A stretch of DNA of 64,000 bases, from positions 3,907,149-3,971,148 of the forward strand of contig JAQFVV010012405.1 in NCBI GenBank assembly GCA_028023455.1. The letters run 5' to 3'. Position numbers and translations under genes: made by a program. Source of the DNA: Epiperipatus broadwayi (Eukaryota; Onychophora; Udeonychophora; Euonychophora; Peripatidae). How positions within the stretch are numbered: the first letter of the stretch is position 1; the number at the start of each line of letters is the position of its first letter. Positions 36,524 to 49,129 of the stretch are shown piece after piece. The notes beneath the pieces are model-generated. The model saw nothing but the letters and a program-made list of their open reading frames with translations. It ran no database searches and had not been told where the DNA came from.

Positions 36524-36590
36524 TTAGAGAATAAAACAAAGATGATGGGGAAATGTTCCATCGCTTATTCCTCTGCCCTTAACAAGCCAG
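36524..36590 (+). CDS. Weak internal-exon candidate
   Basis: A pyrimidine-rich stretch ending TATTTAG (acceptor-like) is followed by about 67 bp and then AAGCCAG with GTAAGC, a good donor at 36591. Within it an ATG-started frame reads MMGKCSIAYSSALNKP up to the donor with no stop. The codons are less A/T-biased than the surroundings. No family is recognised. Such short acceptor-ORF-donor arrangements also arise by chance. Confidence 0.2.
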
Positions 36591-37132
36591 GTAAGCAACG
36601 CCTCTTTCTTTCCTTTTTACCTATGTTAGAGAAGCCTTTGACTGGTAATGAGCTATTTTAAAGTTGATTTGCCTTTGTTTACCTATTATAAATTATAAGT
36701 TAACATCTCGCAATCTGCTATCATCTATTTTTTATACAAATAGAGATTTCAATTGCATTTAAAACTTTTGACGTTAATCTAATTTATATATATATCAATA
36801 ACAACAAAAATTAATTAAATAAATTACATAAAAAACAAATGCTTTGTTCTCTGCATGATTTTCCCCCTCTAGACTTTAGTTGTGTTATTATTATTTTTTA
36901 ATTCTTGCTAATGAAATTTTTACAAATCCGTGTATAATTTGGATTAAAAACTGTGCTAATTCCAAAATGGAAGACATTTTGACCCATGCTAATAATTTAT
37001 TTAAACTCTGTTTTCAAAACTAAATTTAATTTAACTAAATAAACTTTATAATCAGCATCTAGTTTTTAATTATTCCATGGAAATTGTCAACGATCGATTA
37101 AAACGAAAAGATGTTCTGTGTTTTAATAAACT

Positions 37133-37282
37133 ATGAAAGCGGCTGCCTATATTCACGGCCTTGTATTGATCTTCGTCAATGCAGCGTATTGTAAAGGCAA
37201 GCTTACTCCATTGTTCGATAAAATTCTACTTCCAATCCAAATATTAGCCTTAATGAAATTAATTTTACCATACTGTTGTTAA
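37133..37282 (+). CDS. Possible signal-peptide-encoding first exon
   Basis: An ATG at 37133 opens a 49-codon frame. Its first 20 residues look like a secretion signal: a Lys at position 2, a hydrophobic core (GLVLIFVNAA) and a small-residue region before Cys-20, then KGKLTPLF. The codons for residues 2-20 use G and C more than the flanks. GT dinucleotides that could serve as donors occur at about 37191 (GTAAAG) after the signal-like part, so the remainder to the TAA at 37280 may be intron. The surrounding 36.5-37.7 kb is poor in repeats. The partner exons are not identified, so the gene, if real, is unknown. Confidence 0.25.
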   Translation: MKAAAYIHGLVLIFVNAAYCKGKLTPLFDKILLPIQILALMKLILPYCC

Positions 37283-38817
37283 TGTTTTTTTATTGGAGTG
37301 TTTTTTCATTCTTTCTTTTTTTTTTTAATGATAAAATATTTATTTGTTTAAATCTGTCGCGATTACCTTAGTCATTCTCAATTTCTCAATTAATTAATTT
37401 CACCTGTGCAAACGAAAGTACAGGTGAGGAAGTATGCCACGAAAAATATTATAAAGATTATTTAATATTTTCATTGCTTGCTCAGCTTTTTGCCCATTGG
37501 AGGAAATTGACACCATCGATTGAATTTTCCCATCGACCCTTGCAAATGTCAATTAACCCGTGAGACAAGCAGCCCTACTTCGTTTTTTTCTAAATTCCGA
37601 TTTCTTTAAATTATTTACGAGTGAAATCAATAAACATTTAAATAAAACTTGTGGAAAGTATTAAAATGCGTAGCACTTATGCAAATGAAGGCAAAGGAAT
37701 CGGCAAAATCTATATAAATAAAACTTTTATAATTTTAATTTATTCCCTAAAAATTGCTTATTTAATAGTATTTACTTTTTTATCTTTTTAAAATTTAATT
37801 GCATGATATTAGATAAAAATTGTGATATTGTAATAATATACTCTTTAAAAATATTATTTAAAATTTCTAGTGTCGAATAAATTAATTACTAAATATCTAT
37901 AAATTATTAATATAAGTAAGTGATTATTTTAAGTATTAGTTACAAGTAAAAAAGATTTTAGATAATAAAAAGATTTATAAATTAAAACAAGTCATTTAAA
38001 GCTAGTCTTTTCGAACATAAATTTAAAAATCAATTTTTTTTTCTTGTTAATCATTTATTTTGTACTCTATTATTAGACTATCAAATAATATCATAGACTG
38101 CCACCAAAATGTTGTCCCAAATATGACGTTAACACGTTGCATAATAAATTTTATTTTTTAGACATTGTTTATTACAAAACAAAAACTTCTAAATTAAAAA
38201 TATGGATAACATAAGTATTTGTTATTTGTCTATATATGAAACGAAACTTTGAGAAACAAATGGGAACATTAATAAAAAATACTGAAATACAAAAAAAATA
38301 CGAAAGTAACATCAGATTTTAAAACCAATAACGTTCAAATAACTAACTGCATAGCAAACAAATAAATCTACAGAGAGATTAAACTAATAGAAAATTCTAC
38401 TGAAATCATTATTTTATTAGAACATAAAATCACTATTATTATAATAATGACTTGGTAAAACAAATCCCTTTAATCGATGAACAAATTGTGAGTGCTGGAG
38501 TCAAAGCCATACTGAAGATGATAAGCTATAAATAAAAAAATTCAAACAAACAAAAAAGAAAGCAGTTCAATGAAACAAATTTCACTACTTATTATCAAAT
38601 AATTTATTTCCAAAACAAACGACCACGTGTTTAAATAGAAAAATTCAAACAATTTCAGTATTTGTGATTTTAAAATTAAACGGCAATTCAATTAAACAAA
38701 TATTACCATTGTTGAAACAAAATATTTACTTTCAAAACAAACCATTTTTGATATACTGTACATTAAAAATTAAAATTTTTTATTTTTTAAAAAAACTTAC
38801 AACTAATATTTGGACAA
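37283..38817. other. AT-rich DNA without a recognised gene
   Basis: The first part (to about 37700) is less repetitive and has patches of balanced composition (37490-37600) but no domain that I can name. The rest is AT-rich. Confidence 0.4.
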
Positions 38818-39163
38818 GTATGGAGCGATGCATGTTAGAAGTAACAAGAAGAGATCGAAAACGCAATATATGGGTAAGAGAACAAACAGGTGTTACTGAC
38901 CTCATTGAAAAAATTAAAAGACTGAAGTAGAGTTGGGCTAGATACATTGCGAGAAGAGATGATAATAGATGGACAATTAAAATCTTAAAGCTGTATTCTA
39001 AAAGATTGTAAAAGACCAAGAAAGAGACCACATGTGATGGATGAATAAAATAAGAAAGTGTGCAGGGGTGATGTTGAGAAGAGAAGCTAAAGATCGGAGA
39101 AGATGGATTGAATTTGGAGAGGCATTCATCCTGCCATGGATTGATAATGGTTGATGATGATGA
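38818..39163 (+). mobile_element. RTE LINE 3' fragment (about 345 bp)
   Basis: It begins at TATGGAGCGATGCATG (the SMERCML region), continues through the TGVTDLIEKIKRLK coding stretch to a stop (TAG at about 38929) and then with frameshifts to CCATGGATTGATAATGG and the GAT-rich tail at 39150-39163. It is a 5'-truncated insertion, intermediate in decay between the 2.1-kb and 18.2-kb copies. Confidence 0.92.
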
Positions 39164-39403
39164 GACATCATATTTTCACAAAATTTGATAATTAGATGTT
39201 GCAAGTTACTGATCAAAGAAAGATAGTAGTAGCAAACAAAATTTCTGATAAATCTTTTAATACAATGATGGATTGTTTTACCTATCATTGAAAAGTTTGC
39301 TCATGCATCATTCAATAATGTGAGAGGGATATTGATGAAGATTGATTCCAAATACCCAAAATAATATTTGTTGGTCACCAAAAGTACAATTATAGAAGAT
39401 TGC

Positions 39404-40385
39404 TAAAATTATCACATGATCACATTTTATGCTTACACAATCTGTTAAAACATTAACAACTCTATCCATACAATAGTGTCACCCAGTGCAAGCCATAGCA
39501 ATCAATGGATGCTAGAAGATTCATGAATCAAAATCCTTATCTAATGCCTATTCAGTCAATATCCTCAGATTAGTTTCTAACTTGTGGCTTTCATCAATGT
39601 GGAGTTTTGAATCAGAGATCATGCACCAAGATCTTTGGCCTAATACAACCCTCCAGCAGCCACCTTTTATTTTTTAATTACTTATAAAACTATAAAGGTC
39701 CAAAATGCTCACACATCATAATGTTTTCATTCAAAGTTAATTCATTTGTATAATCATACAGATACTGCACTAGGACAGATCTGTACCAAGTTAAATGCCT
39801 GTACATTGTGGTGTCTTTGATTTTACAACAACCATCATCACTAACAGTCTTTGATTAGAATTAGTATTAAACAACTAAGCACTGGATGACATGGAAAGAA
39901 TTATACTATTGTTTTAACATATTGTCTAAACATAAAAATTATCATGTGCTGTTTTAATGTTTTAATAATAATCCTAGCCAACAAATATTGGTGATTATAG
40001 TTATTCAAAAATCAAAAACATCAAAAGATATGGATGCTGAACTGCATCCAGATCTGTATGACTATAAATGAATTCGCTCAAATTAAAATCATTATTATGT
40101 TTTTATTTTGGCTCATAGCTTTATAGTTAACTAAAAAGGTAAAAGGTGGTTGCTGGAAGGTTTCTCTAGATCCAGAGATCTAGGTGCAGTGCTCTCATAA
40201 TGGAATCTCCTCACTGATGAAAGTCACAAGCTAGAAACTAATTTGGGGATATTGGATAAATATGCACTAGATAGGGATTTTAATACACAAACTTAGAATT
40301 TATTGATTGGTTAGCACTACTGTGTAAGAGAGTTGCTACTGTTTTAACAGAAGAATGTTACAAGATGATAAAGAATTTTCATCAC
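39404..40385. mobile_element. Family A/B: large fold-back element, about 980 bp
   Basis: A left arm of about 450 bp (A orientation, 39404 to about 39880) is followed by a short spacer and a right arm (about 39935-40385) that is its reverse complement with moderate divergence. A-arm landmarks in order are TCACATGATCAC, CTATCCATACAATAGTG, CAGTGCAAGCCATAG, AATCAATGGATGCTAGAAG, CAGATTAGTTTCTAACTTG, GGCTTTCATCA and CCCTCCAGCAGCCACCTTTT, then TTGGTGTCTTTGAT-like. Partial relatives lie at 7.0, 14.0, 49.1, 50.3, 52.5-53.5, 55.6, 60.9-61.5 and 63.5 kb. No ORF of any recognised transposase is present, and I do not know the family name. Confidence 0.85.
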
Positions 40386-40855
40386 AAGATCAAACTATCA
40401 ATGCATTAATTGTAAAAATCATAGAGCTTAAATATACAGACCCTAGGTATTTGTCCTGAAGACGGGATCTGATTGCTGCCATTTCTCTGTGCAGCACCAG
40501 GAATACCTTAATTTTTATTATTGAAAGAAAATACGTATATAAATCAATCTTCAACAAGTGGCTAGCATATGTGAATATAAATGCCAGGAAGATATGACAT
40601 CTGTAAAACATCAACAGCAATATGTCAAGTCAGTGATGGGACTCATGTATAGACTAGTGAATGTTTTCGAAACAACAACCCAGACTTCTCTCTAATGTTT
40701 TTGAAGGACTTTTAATGCAACTTATTGTCAATAATAATGTTTTCATTTTGTTTTGTTTTTTTAAAAAAAATAAATAAAAACTCTTGATTAGTTCATTTAA
40801 ATTTTTTAGTAAATTAGCCAATTTCTATTGTTTAAATAAGTTTTACAAAAAAAAT
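40386..40855. other. AT-rich DNA without a recognised gene
   Basis: No recognisable feature was seen between the two fold-backs. Confidence 0.4.
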
Positions 40856-41354
40856 AACAATGTAATAACGTGAAAGCTAAAACCTTCGAAAGATGCGCTT
40901 TAAACATGCTTATGTGACAACCAATCAGATGTAATAATAACTGCATGTGGAACTCTTAATTCTAAAACACAAGTCAGAACCTTAAAAAAAAGATGGGACC
41001 CACCTTAATAAATTTGATATATTTACATTTGTTACTATCATTTCATTAGATTTGAAAATTGCTTCATAGAAAATCGAAAAATTTCACATTGTTTATTTAT
41101 ATATAATATTTAGTGAATTAAATGTGAAAGTGTTTTAAGCTTCACTCCCTTAATTCGAAATGCTTGAGTCTGACTTATTTATATATAAATTGAGGCATAG
41201 AAGAAGATGGGTCACATCTTTTTCTTATAGTTCTGACTTGTGTTTGAGAATTAAAAGTTCCATGTGCAGTCATTATTACATCTGATTGGCTGTCACATAA
41301 GCATGTTTAAAGCACATCTTTTGAAGGTTTTAGCTTTCAAGTTATTACAATGTT
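40856..41354. mobile_element. TIR/fold-back element, about 500 bp
   Basis: The left arm (40856 to about 41005) and right arm (about 41205-41354) are inverted copies. Landmarks include AACAATGTAATAACGTGAAA (left) and GTTATTACAATGTT (right end), CTTTAAACATGCTTATGTGA, CAATCAGATGTAATAAT and AAACACAAGTCAGAAC. The core of about 200 bp is AT-rich and non-coding. Arms are well conserved, so insertion is fairly recent. Confidence 0.88.
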
Positions 41355-44136
41355 ATCTGATTGCACTTAATAAATTTGATATACAGTATTTTAAAAAAAT
41401 AACACTAATTTATATTATTTGTCAATAGTTTTTTGTATGTCAAATTAGTGAAGTTTTTATAGCTTGTATTTTGTTATTATTATAAATGAATATATAAAAT
41501 TTTACAATGCTTTTGTATAGTTTTTTTTTTTAAAAAGAAACATTTTGCATTACATGCTCACATTAGGCTTTTTTTAAAGTTTCTTTGGTTTAAAAATGAT
41601 AAGTTTACTAATTAGTATTTTCAGTATGACCAACTTGACATATAAAATTTAAATCTGTTAGGTAACACATTTACTACATCGGTAGCTTAAAAAATTTACA
41701 GGAAATTTTCTCCAGATAACTATGCCCAACTGATATACACACTATACCAAGAAACACAACTTAAATTAAAATTGGATTACCTATTTGGAAAAACATATTT
41801 GGTGACGGAATCATTGGCCACACAAGAAAATTGATAAGTAGAAGCTAAATGATTAATTTTTTTAGTAATGAAAACAATATCAGCTATTTTAAAATAATGT
41901 TGGAAAAAAAACAGTAACATGTAATGTTCATGACTCTAAGAAGAACAAAACCTGATTGAAAAACGTTTGTTTCTTCCTTTGTTTTTTATAATAAAATTAA
42001 TATGTTTGAAGAAAGCAAAAACAGGATGATAAAGAAACGTTTATAAAAACATAAGAGCAATATAATTTATCTATACAACAAACCAGAAATTAATACATTT
42101 AGAGAAATGATTGAAAAGTAAACAGAAAAAAATTTAATTATCGATGAGAATAAATGAAAAAAATGGGAGGAAGAGGGATTACATTTTTCTTAAGTGTAAT
42201 GATAAAAAAGTAATTTCAGAAATCCGAAAAAAGTAAGTACCACTTATGTAAAAAGTTTACCAAACAAATATTTATTTCCTGAGTGATATTCATGACATGG
42301 GACATAATATTGCTTATAATTTACAGGGCCCAATTGATTTTTCAAATAAACTTTCTTATTGATTTGCATTATGTATTAAAATGTAAATACTAACAGATTT
42401 GTTTTCATTATAAAAAAATGAAACCGATTGATTAGCAATTTTTTGTCAACTTTCACTGTGGACAGTAGTTCTATAGAATATGTATATAATATCAGCACAA
42501 CATATTTTACATGCTTTCACAACTAATTGAATTTAAAAAACACAAGTTTACAACTTTTTATGCTGACATGGATCTGCATAGTACATATGAGCAAATTAAA
42601 ACTAATCAATAAAAAATAAAAGGTATACATTTGTTTTTGAATTTACTATAAAAAGTGTATTTTAAATAAAATCAAGAAAATAATACATTTAGCTATGAAG
42701 ATAAAGAAAATTTGATATACTGCTTACTGTCACAAGGTTTAATGTTATAGTAACATTTACTGGTATAATGTGAAAATAGAAAGGTGAAACTTATAGCTGA
42801 CCACAATTTATGAAATGTATGTTATGACCTGTATGCATTTTTTAAACATCTACATATTCATTATTTCTCAAATGCATTGCTTTTGGCTCATATTTGCACT
42901 TTATTTGTTACAGGTTGCTACCACTAAAAATACCTAATATTGTTGTTTAATATAATACTGCCATAAAAAGATTTCTATTTGGAATTTTATGAATTTGCAT
43001 TTGGAATCGCACCATTTTATTTATCATGAATCATTTTCACTTCAAACATTTATTACCACCACTATCTTACGCCTTTTTTTTTTTATTATTGAATATACAC
43101 TTTGTGTTTGTTTTTATTTGACATATTTGCTCCCAAGAATGATCCTATTTTTGGAGGTTTATATTTCTGTTCTATATTTTATTTAATTTTTGCGCACATT
43201 AATTTCTTAATGATTTATATTTTAAATAATTATTATATTGCTAAATATATTATTTTATTAATTTTTATTTAATATCTATTTTTATTGTAAATTGAAGAAT
43301 AAATATGGGCATTTTATAACTATTATCAAATATATGTGTTGCCATAAATTCAAAAATAAATGCACACATTTTATTTTTTATGAATTTTTTTTGTGTCATT
43401 GGTATATACTGTGTAGAACCACCTAATCGAAAGATCTGACTATAGGAGCATCTTCATACTTTACTAATAAATTAATAAACAATATAATTAATCATTTAAT
43501 AAAGATGTCATATATTGTAGTAATATTAATTTTTTAAAAATTTTAATATTTCAGCCTGTAAAATTATCTAAACAATTACTCTTTTATACTTTATATTCCC
43601 CCCCCCCATTGTTCAAGATTGTCAGTTATTTTTGTAAAAAAAAAAAAAAAATCAATCCATATTCAACATTTTATTTTTTTAAAATAATCTAGGCTTTTGT
43701 GTTATTAATTCTGTTCACTGATAGCTACATTGCTCTATTAAATAAAAAACAAACCTTTACATACCATTTAAGGAAATTTTTGGGAGAAGAGAGGGAGATA
43801 GTAATAAGTTATAGTAATCTAATTTTTATTTAAATTGGAATTGGTTATTATGTTTTCAAATTTGACATTTCAAAGCTATGTGTTGCTTAATGCACCAATA
43901 TTCATAAGCATGGCAATAGAGTTTTAGCAAGGGAAAGATCAGGAGATATAACCAGCTTTGGTTTGATCTCTCTCATTTAAAATTGGATTAGTTATCTTTA
44001 AGTTATTAAATCTAGAGTGTATTATTGAGTTTATAATGATGACATACTCTGTTGCATGACACTCATTTCATGTTTGGTTCTGTGCACATGGTAAGAATCC
44101 ACAGTGTGGGGGTTGACCGGTACAATATTAAAGTAT
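41355..44136. other. AT-rich DNA without a recognised gene
   Basis: About 2.8 kb without a nameable feature. A poly-C run lies at about 43597-43606. The open frame 42989-43186 is composition-driven. Confidence 0.45.
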
Positions 44137-44345
44137 ATAACCAAATAGTTTTATTGTTCAGGAGTTATAACAAGTTTGTCACAGGAAGTAACAAACTAAG
44201 ACATGATCCATGGACCTTGAGTTCTAGAGTCAAACATTATGTTAAATCACATAAGCAAAAATTCAAATGCTTTAATGCTCAGGACTTCATAAAAGGTTTG
44301 ACTACTGGAAGTGACCCAGATGGAGGCAAAGAATATAAACCTGAG
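44137..44345 (+). repeat. Dispersed family C, two tandem units
   Basis: Two units start near 44150 (TTATTGTTCAGGAGTTATAA then CAAGTTTG, GGAAGTAAC) and 44271 (TTAATGCTCAGGACTTCATAA then AAGGTTTG, GGAAGTGAC), matching family C at 20.3 and 58.0 kb. The 125-codon open frame at 44052-44429 overlies this repeat and shows no known domain, so I do not treat it as a gene. Confidence 0.6.
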
Positions 44346-45973
44346 CTACAAAGACTGCCAGGCTTTTATTCAACTAAATTATACAGGGAAGTATTATATT
44401 TTTTAAATATTTCAGGAAAGATCAAATGAAAATATAATCCAGTTGCATATGAGCATTATATGTGTCAAGTGTAGCAATAAGTTGATCCAGAAATATTTAG
44501 CTTTTGAGACAGCTATCTTCTTTCTTTGTCAAACTGCAATGTGTGGAGGAAATACTTAAATACTCTCCAACCCACTAAAGTATATTTCATAACATTCTCA
44601 TTTCCACTAATATAAACTCTCCATGTATTTTATTCTACATTCATCACAATCAATTTCTAAGCACATTTTTTTTCGATAGTTCATCAAATCTTATCCTAAG
44701 CATGCAAAAATGTTAGAATTATTACGTAAATTTATTGCCATGGTTTGCATTATTACAACAAGAAGAGTTAGTCATTTATTAATACTTACATTCCTTTAGG
44801 AATTAACAGCAATTAGAAAAAAATGCATCCTATATTGCAAAACACCATCTATTGGCAACTGAAATATTTTAACTAGTTATCAGATCAGCTTAATTTTTAT
44901 AATAAAACCATCTGCAAATATCAGATGATCTTAAAATAAATAAACTAAAGAGAGATTCACAAGAAAGAATTATTTTAGAGACTTCTGATTAAAATAATCA
45001 CCATCTTCTGTTATCAGTATTATCAACACTGCCAAATACATCATATTCTTATCCAATTAGATTATCTATATCACCCCCACAAAATATTACTTTTAAATGA
45101 TCAACTATTTTTCCGATAAACATTTCGGATAATCCTGACATATATTTCTCTAAATAATGGCAAATGTGTGTTGTTGTTTTTTAAAAAACATATCTGAATA
45201 TTTTTAAAAATTTATTAAGTCTACTATAAATTTCTTTAGATATATGTTTTTTTCTTTGCAAATAAAAAACATCAATTTTTCCCTAGTAGCAGATTGAGCA
45301 ATTAACTGAAGTGATTTTATTTCCATATGTGTTTTTCAACTGATTATTTCTCTTATCTATCTGAAGCCACATTACAATGGTAATCAAAACATTATTATTT
45401 ACTAAAACGACTACCATATCATATAGATATTTTTATTTTGAACATCATATTGGTAATAATGAGTAATCATCTTAAAAATTCAATCCAAGCTATTTGAATC
45501 AAAAGTTACCTTTTTAAATAATCAGATGTCATCAATAGTCATTCCCAGAATATTAAAGTCCATATCAAAGTATTGTGGTTTTTAACACTTGTTTTTAATC
45601 TTCCTTTTTTTTTGTCATTCGTTTTTCAGCTCATACATACATACACACACTTTAAAAAAAAATGAATATTTTGTGATTTGAAACCACTGTCTTCACTTTC
45701 ATGTATTTTACTCAAAATCACGTTATCATATATTTAACAAAAAAGCTAATTACATTTTTTCTGACAGAGAAAGTTATTATTTTTATAAATACATTTACTG
45801 TTCAAATGAGCTCTTTCCAAGAGTTTATTTATCTATTGTTAGGGTTTTTTTCACCCTGGGCCACAATAAAATAAAGAGAAAATGCTTTATAAAGAAAAAA
45901 GCAGAATTTCTATGACATATCTAAATTTTATAAGAGTCATATTATAGAATCTAATCCTATATCGATAAAATAT
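44346..45973. other. AT-rich DNA without a recognised gene
   Basis: No recognisable feature was seen. Confidence 0.4.
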
Positions 45974-46118
45974 AGATAGATAGATAGGTAGGTAAGTGAG
46001 TGGGTAGGTCAATCGGTGGGTGGGGGGGTAGGTAGGTGGATAGGTAAGTCAGTGGGTGGGTGGGGGTAGGTAGATAGGTGAATAGGTAGGGAGGTGGGCA
46101 GGTAGATAGATAAAACAG
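45974..46118 (+). repeat. G-rich degenerate (GGTA/GGTG)n tract
   Basis: About 145 bp is built from TAGATAGATAGG, GGTAGGTAAG, GTGGGTGGG and GGGGGTAGG-type units, with nearly all G on the plus strand. Several GG or GGG runs lie close together, so a two- or three-tetrad G-quadruplex is possible. It is very unlike the AT-rich surroundings. Confidence 0.9.
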
Positions 46119-46476
46119 CTGAAAGCTCATAGCAGGGCAAAGAGCTTACTGACAAACTTACCAATTACTAATGGAAAAGGCTTGAGCAGTTTTTTATTTT
46201 TGTTTCACCATTTGATTAAGTATAATTAAATATGCATTTCTTCCTCTATATTAGATGATTAGATAAGATGGATATTCAGAAGAAAAACTCCTAAACTTCC
46301 TGAAAAAAATTGTACTGCTTATTCAATCTAAATTCAAACCTAGATTATGTACATGATAGGCGAATATACTACTATAGTATTACTTATTTCTTCAGTTTTA
46401 ATCTTCCACGTTAGCCTTTAATGTAACCTATTATTACTCCATTTCATGTTTTTATTCTAGTCTTTTTTTATTTGGA

Positions 46477-46613
46477 TTATATGTCTGTTTTTTTTTTTTT
46501 AAGTGTCATAGCATCGGCCGGGACGCGAACCCGCAACCCGGGCAACTGCCTGCAAATGCAAGGCAGTCGCGCTGACCTCTCGACCACCAATGCAAGACTT
46601 ATATGTCTGTTTT
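46477..46613 (-). mobile_element. tRNA-derived SINE with 15-bp TSD
   Basis: The minus-strand body (46492-46598) is almost identical to the copy at 6.05 kb, including the A box TGGTCGAGAGG, the B box GGTTCGCGTCC and the GCATTGG/CCGATGC ends. TTATATGTCTGTTTT at 46477-46491 and 46599-46613 is its target-site duplication. It is likely among the youngest insertions in the window. Confidence 0.93.
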
Positions 46614-46782
46614 GTTTTTTGTTTTTTACTTTTTTTCAAAAATCTAATTCCATAACTGTCAATTTTTTTTTACTGATTGTTATCTGACGGTAGAGCCTGT
46701 ACAAAATCTATTATAATAAGAATCACAAAATAAATGTCTTTACATTATCAAATTGCTTTATTTCTCTTTAGAATTTATATAT

Positions 46783-46880
46783 ATGTCAAATGCGTTGACT
46801 GGGAAGCGAACATGGGCCAGCTGGTTGGAAGGCAGCTATGCTAACCACTCGGCTACCAACGCTTGACAAATTCCTTATAA
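46783..46880 (-). mobile_element. tRNA-derived SINE, diverged copy
   Basis: The minus-strand copy carries CGTTGGTAGCCGAGTGG at its 5' part (A box) and GTTCGCTTCCCAGTC (B-box region). It is shorter in the middle and resembles the 11.15-kb copy. CTTTAGAATTTA (46766) and CCTTAGAATTTA (46911) may be the flanking duplication, with GACAAATTCCTTA repeated next to it. Confidence 0.75.
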
Positions 46881-49129
46881 TTGCATGACAAATTCCTTAG
46901 AATTACAAATTCCTTAGAATTTACACTAAAAAAAAAACTAATTTTACAAAATATCATTCGTTTTTTTAATGTTTTTAAATATCGATGTCATTAAAATGAC
47001 TAGCGTTCTTATAAACAAAAAAAAAAAAACTTCCAAAAACTTTAATTGATGATTCTCAAAGTCATAATTAAAAGACAAAATAAGACTGATTTACAATATT
47101 TTTTATTTTATTTTTAATTTACTCTTATGAGTCAGTCAATAATTAACTCAAAATATATCTATGGGTCATAATCTTGTCTATTGGTTTTTGACACCCTTGA
47201 AGAGATTTATTTCTATTAGTATTTTTATTCAATACTATTTGGTTTCAATACGTATCTCTGCCTTCTACAGATATCTGAAATCTGTGTAAAGTATCAAATG
47301 TTATATAATCTACGGAATTATCAGTCAATTAAGGTAAAATAAATTTTGATATGTTTTTTCCTTTCATTTTTTCCACACGGCTTTGCTTTGTCACTCTTTC
47401 TATTCCCTTCATCCACCTCCCGCTTTTTTTTTTTTTTTAATAGACATTTAGTTATTTATTCTAAAATAAAAACAAGTTCAATGATTAGTTTATTCTGTTT
47501 ACATTGCGTGGTAGGTTGTGCAAAATAGGTTCATTCAACTGTCCGAATTGAGTCTTTTTTTATTTTTATAGATGACACACAATTCAAAACAAATCTTTAG
47601 TTTTTGAGTTCACTATTTTTTTATTATACTAAACTTCATAGAACTATATACCTATCTATATATAATATTAAACACACGCATTTTTAAATAGAAAATACTG
47701 TTGCAGCAAATAATATACATTGTAGAAGCATTATCACTAAATCATATATCATAGCTTTCATCTTTAAATAAACTAATATCAATCTGTTATAAAGACGACC
47801 CTGCAAACTAAAACCCATTTAAGTACATAATTGTAATGCTGTCTTGACAAAAGGTTCCTATTGGTGATAACTAGTTAGCTGTTAGTGTTTATTATTTAAT
47901 GTATATGCATATTACATCTATTTAATTTATAAGCAGTGAATTTCCTGCATCCACTCATTGATGATGCTGGTAATCATTCTTCATATGATCAGCTTTAGGT
48001 ATGGACCTTGATTTATATATAGTATAAACATATGCATAATATTGTTTATATTTAATATTCAATGTTTTAAATCCTTCATACAAGATCTTATATATTTTAA
48101 AACTACTCTGTATTATTCTTACAATTGAAACATATAGTTGCAGAAAAAAAAATGTAAATAATAGTAGTAGTTATATATATATATAAATTATTTAACTAAT
48201 CAATGCATTTTAATGACATTGAATTCCATCTAATCAAAATATATGAAAATAAAATAAAATAATCATTGTAGATCAATTACTTGTATTTAATAATAATAAA
48301 TGAATTACTAAAGTATTGGTGATAATAAATATTCATAATAATCATTGTAAAAACGCAGATCTACTTTCAATTATTTACATAGTCATTTTCAAGTGGAAAT
48401 CTTTTAACTTTAATATGTGTATAGAATCAAAGATAAATAAATATTTTAATTATTATATCAATTGCTATACAAGATTTGTTCATTTTAAGGAGATATTTCT
48501 TCAAATATATTTTTTCTTTATCAATCATACTTTCATGGATGTGCCTAAATATGTAAATAAAATAGAATAAATTTTTAACTTAACAAATTCAAAATTTTAA
48601 ATCAAAGAAACTATCCATTAAAATCAATTTTCTATCTTTATATCTCATAACATTTTATATTATGACTTTTTCCCCCCATATAAACCTTAATAAATATTAC
48701 TTTAAGTAATGAGTGTGTGCTTTATAAATATAATTATTACAACTTTATATTATCTTAATAGATTTCTAAGCATAAGATCTCAACACTAACTTCTTGTAAA
48801 TCAAAAGATTTCGCGAATGTTAATGTTAATTTGTGGACTTAATCAGTGAGGTATTTAATAGCTTTATGCTCTCAAATCAAAATGCTTTAGATTCTCATAT
48901 TTATTTAGAAAGTAGGTTAAGATAAGAGTTGCCGCTCTTGTCTTTTAAATAAATCTTGTGTTAAAAATTTGCAGAAGTCCCTACTGTCATTTTTTTAGGC
49001 ACATAGTCTTAAAGTTATTAATAAATATTAAAATACATTTTATAACTTTAAATTTTTATTATCTTACATACAATAGTATAATAACAGATGACTATTTATT
49101 GCTCTTTCCCTCACCCCAGTTACTCAATA
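46881..49129. other. AT-rich DNA without a recognised gene
   Basis: About 2.2 kb without a nameable feature. Open frames at 47346-47528, 48316-48570 and 48958-49161 have no recognisable motif. Confidence 0.45.

Noticed and set aside
40220-40260. CTGATGA, short stem and GAAAC in all B arms of family A/B, suggesting a hammerhead ribozyme
   Set aside because: The core words are conserved, but the base pair expected next to CTGATGA is A opposite A, the cleavage-site U after stem III is missing, and no complement of the sequence before CTGATGA (stem I) lies in place. I treat it as coincidence preserved by family descent.
44052-44429. 125-codon open frame as a gene
   Set aside because: It overlies two units of dispersed family C, has no recognised domain and lacks intron signals or a distinct composition.
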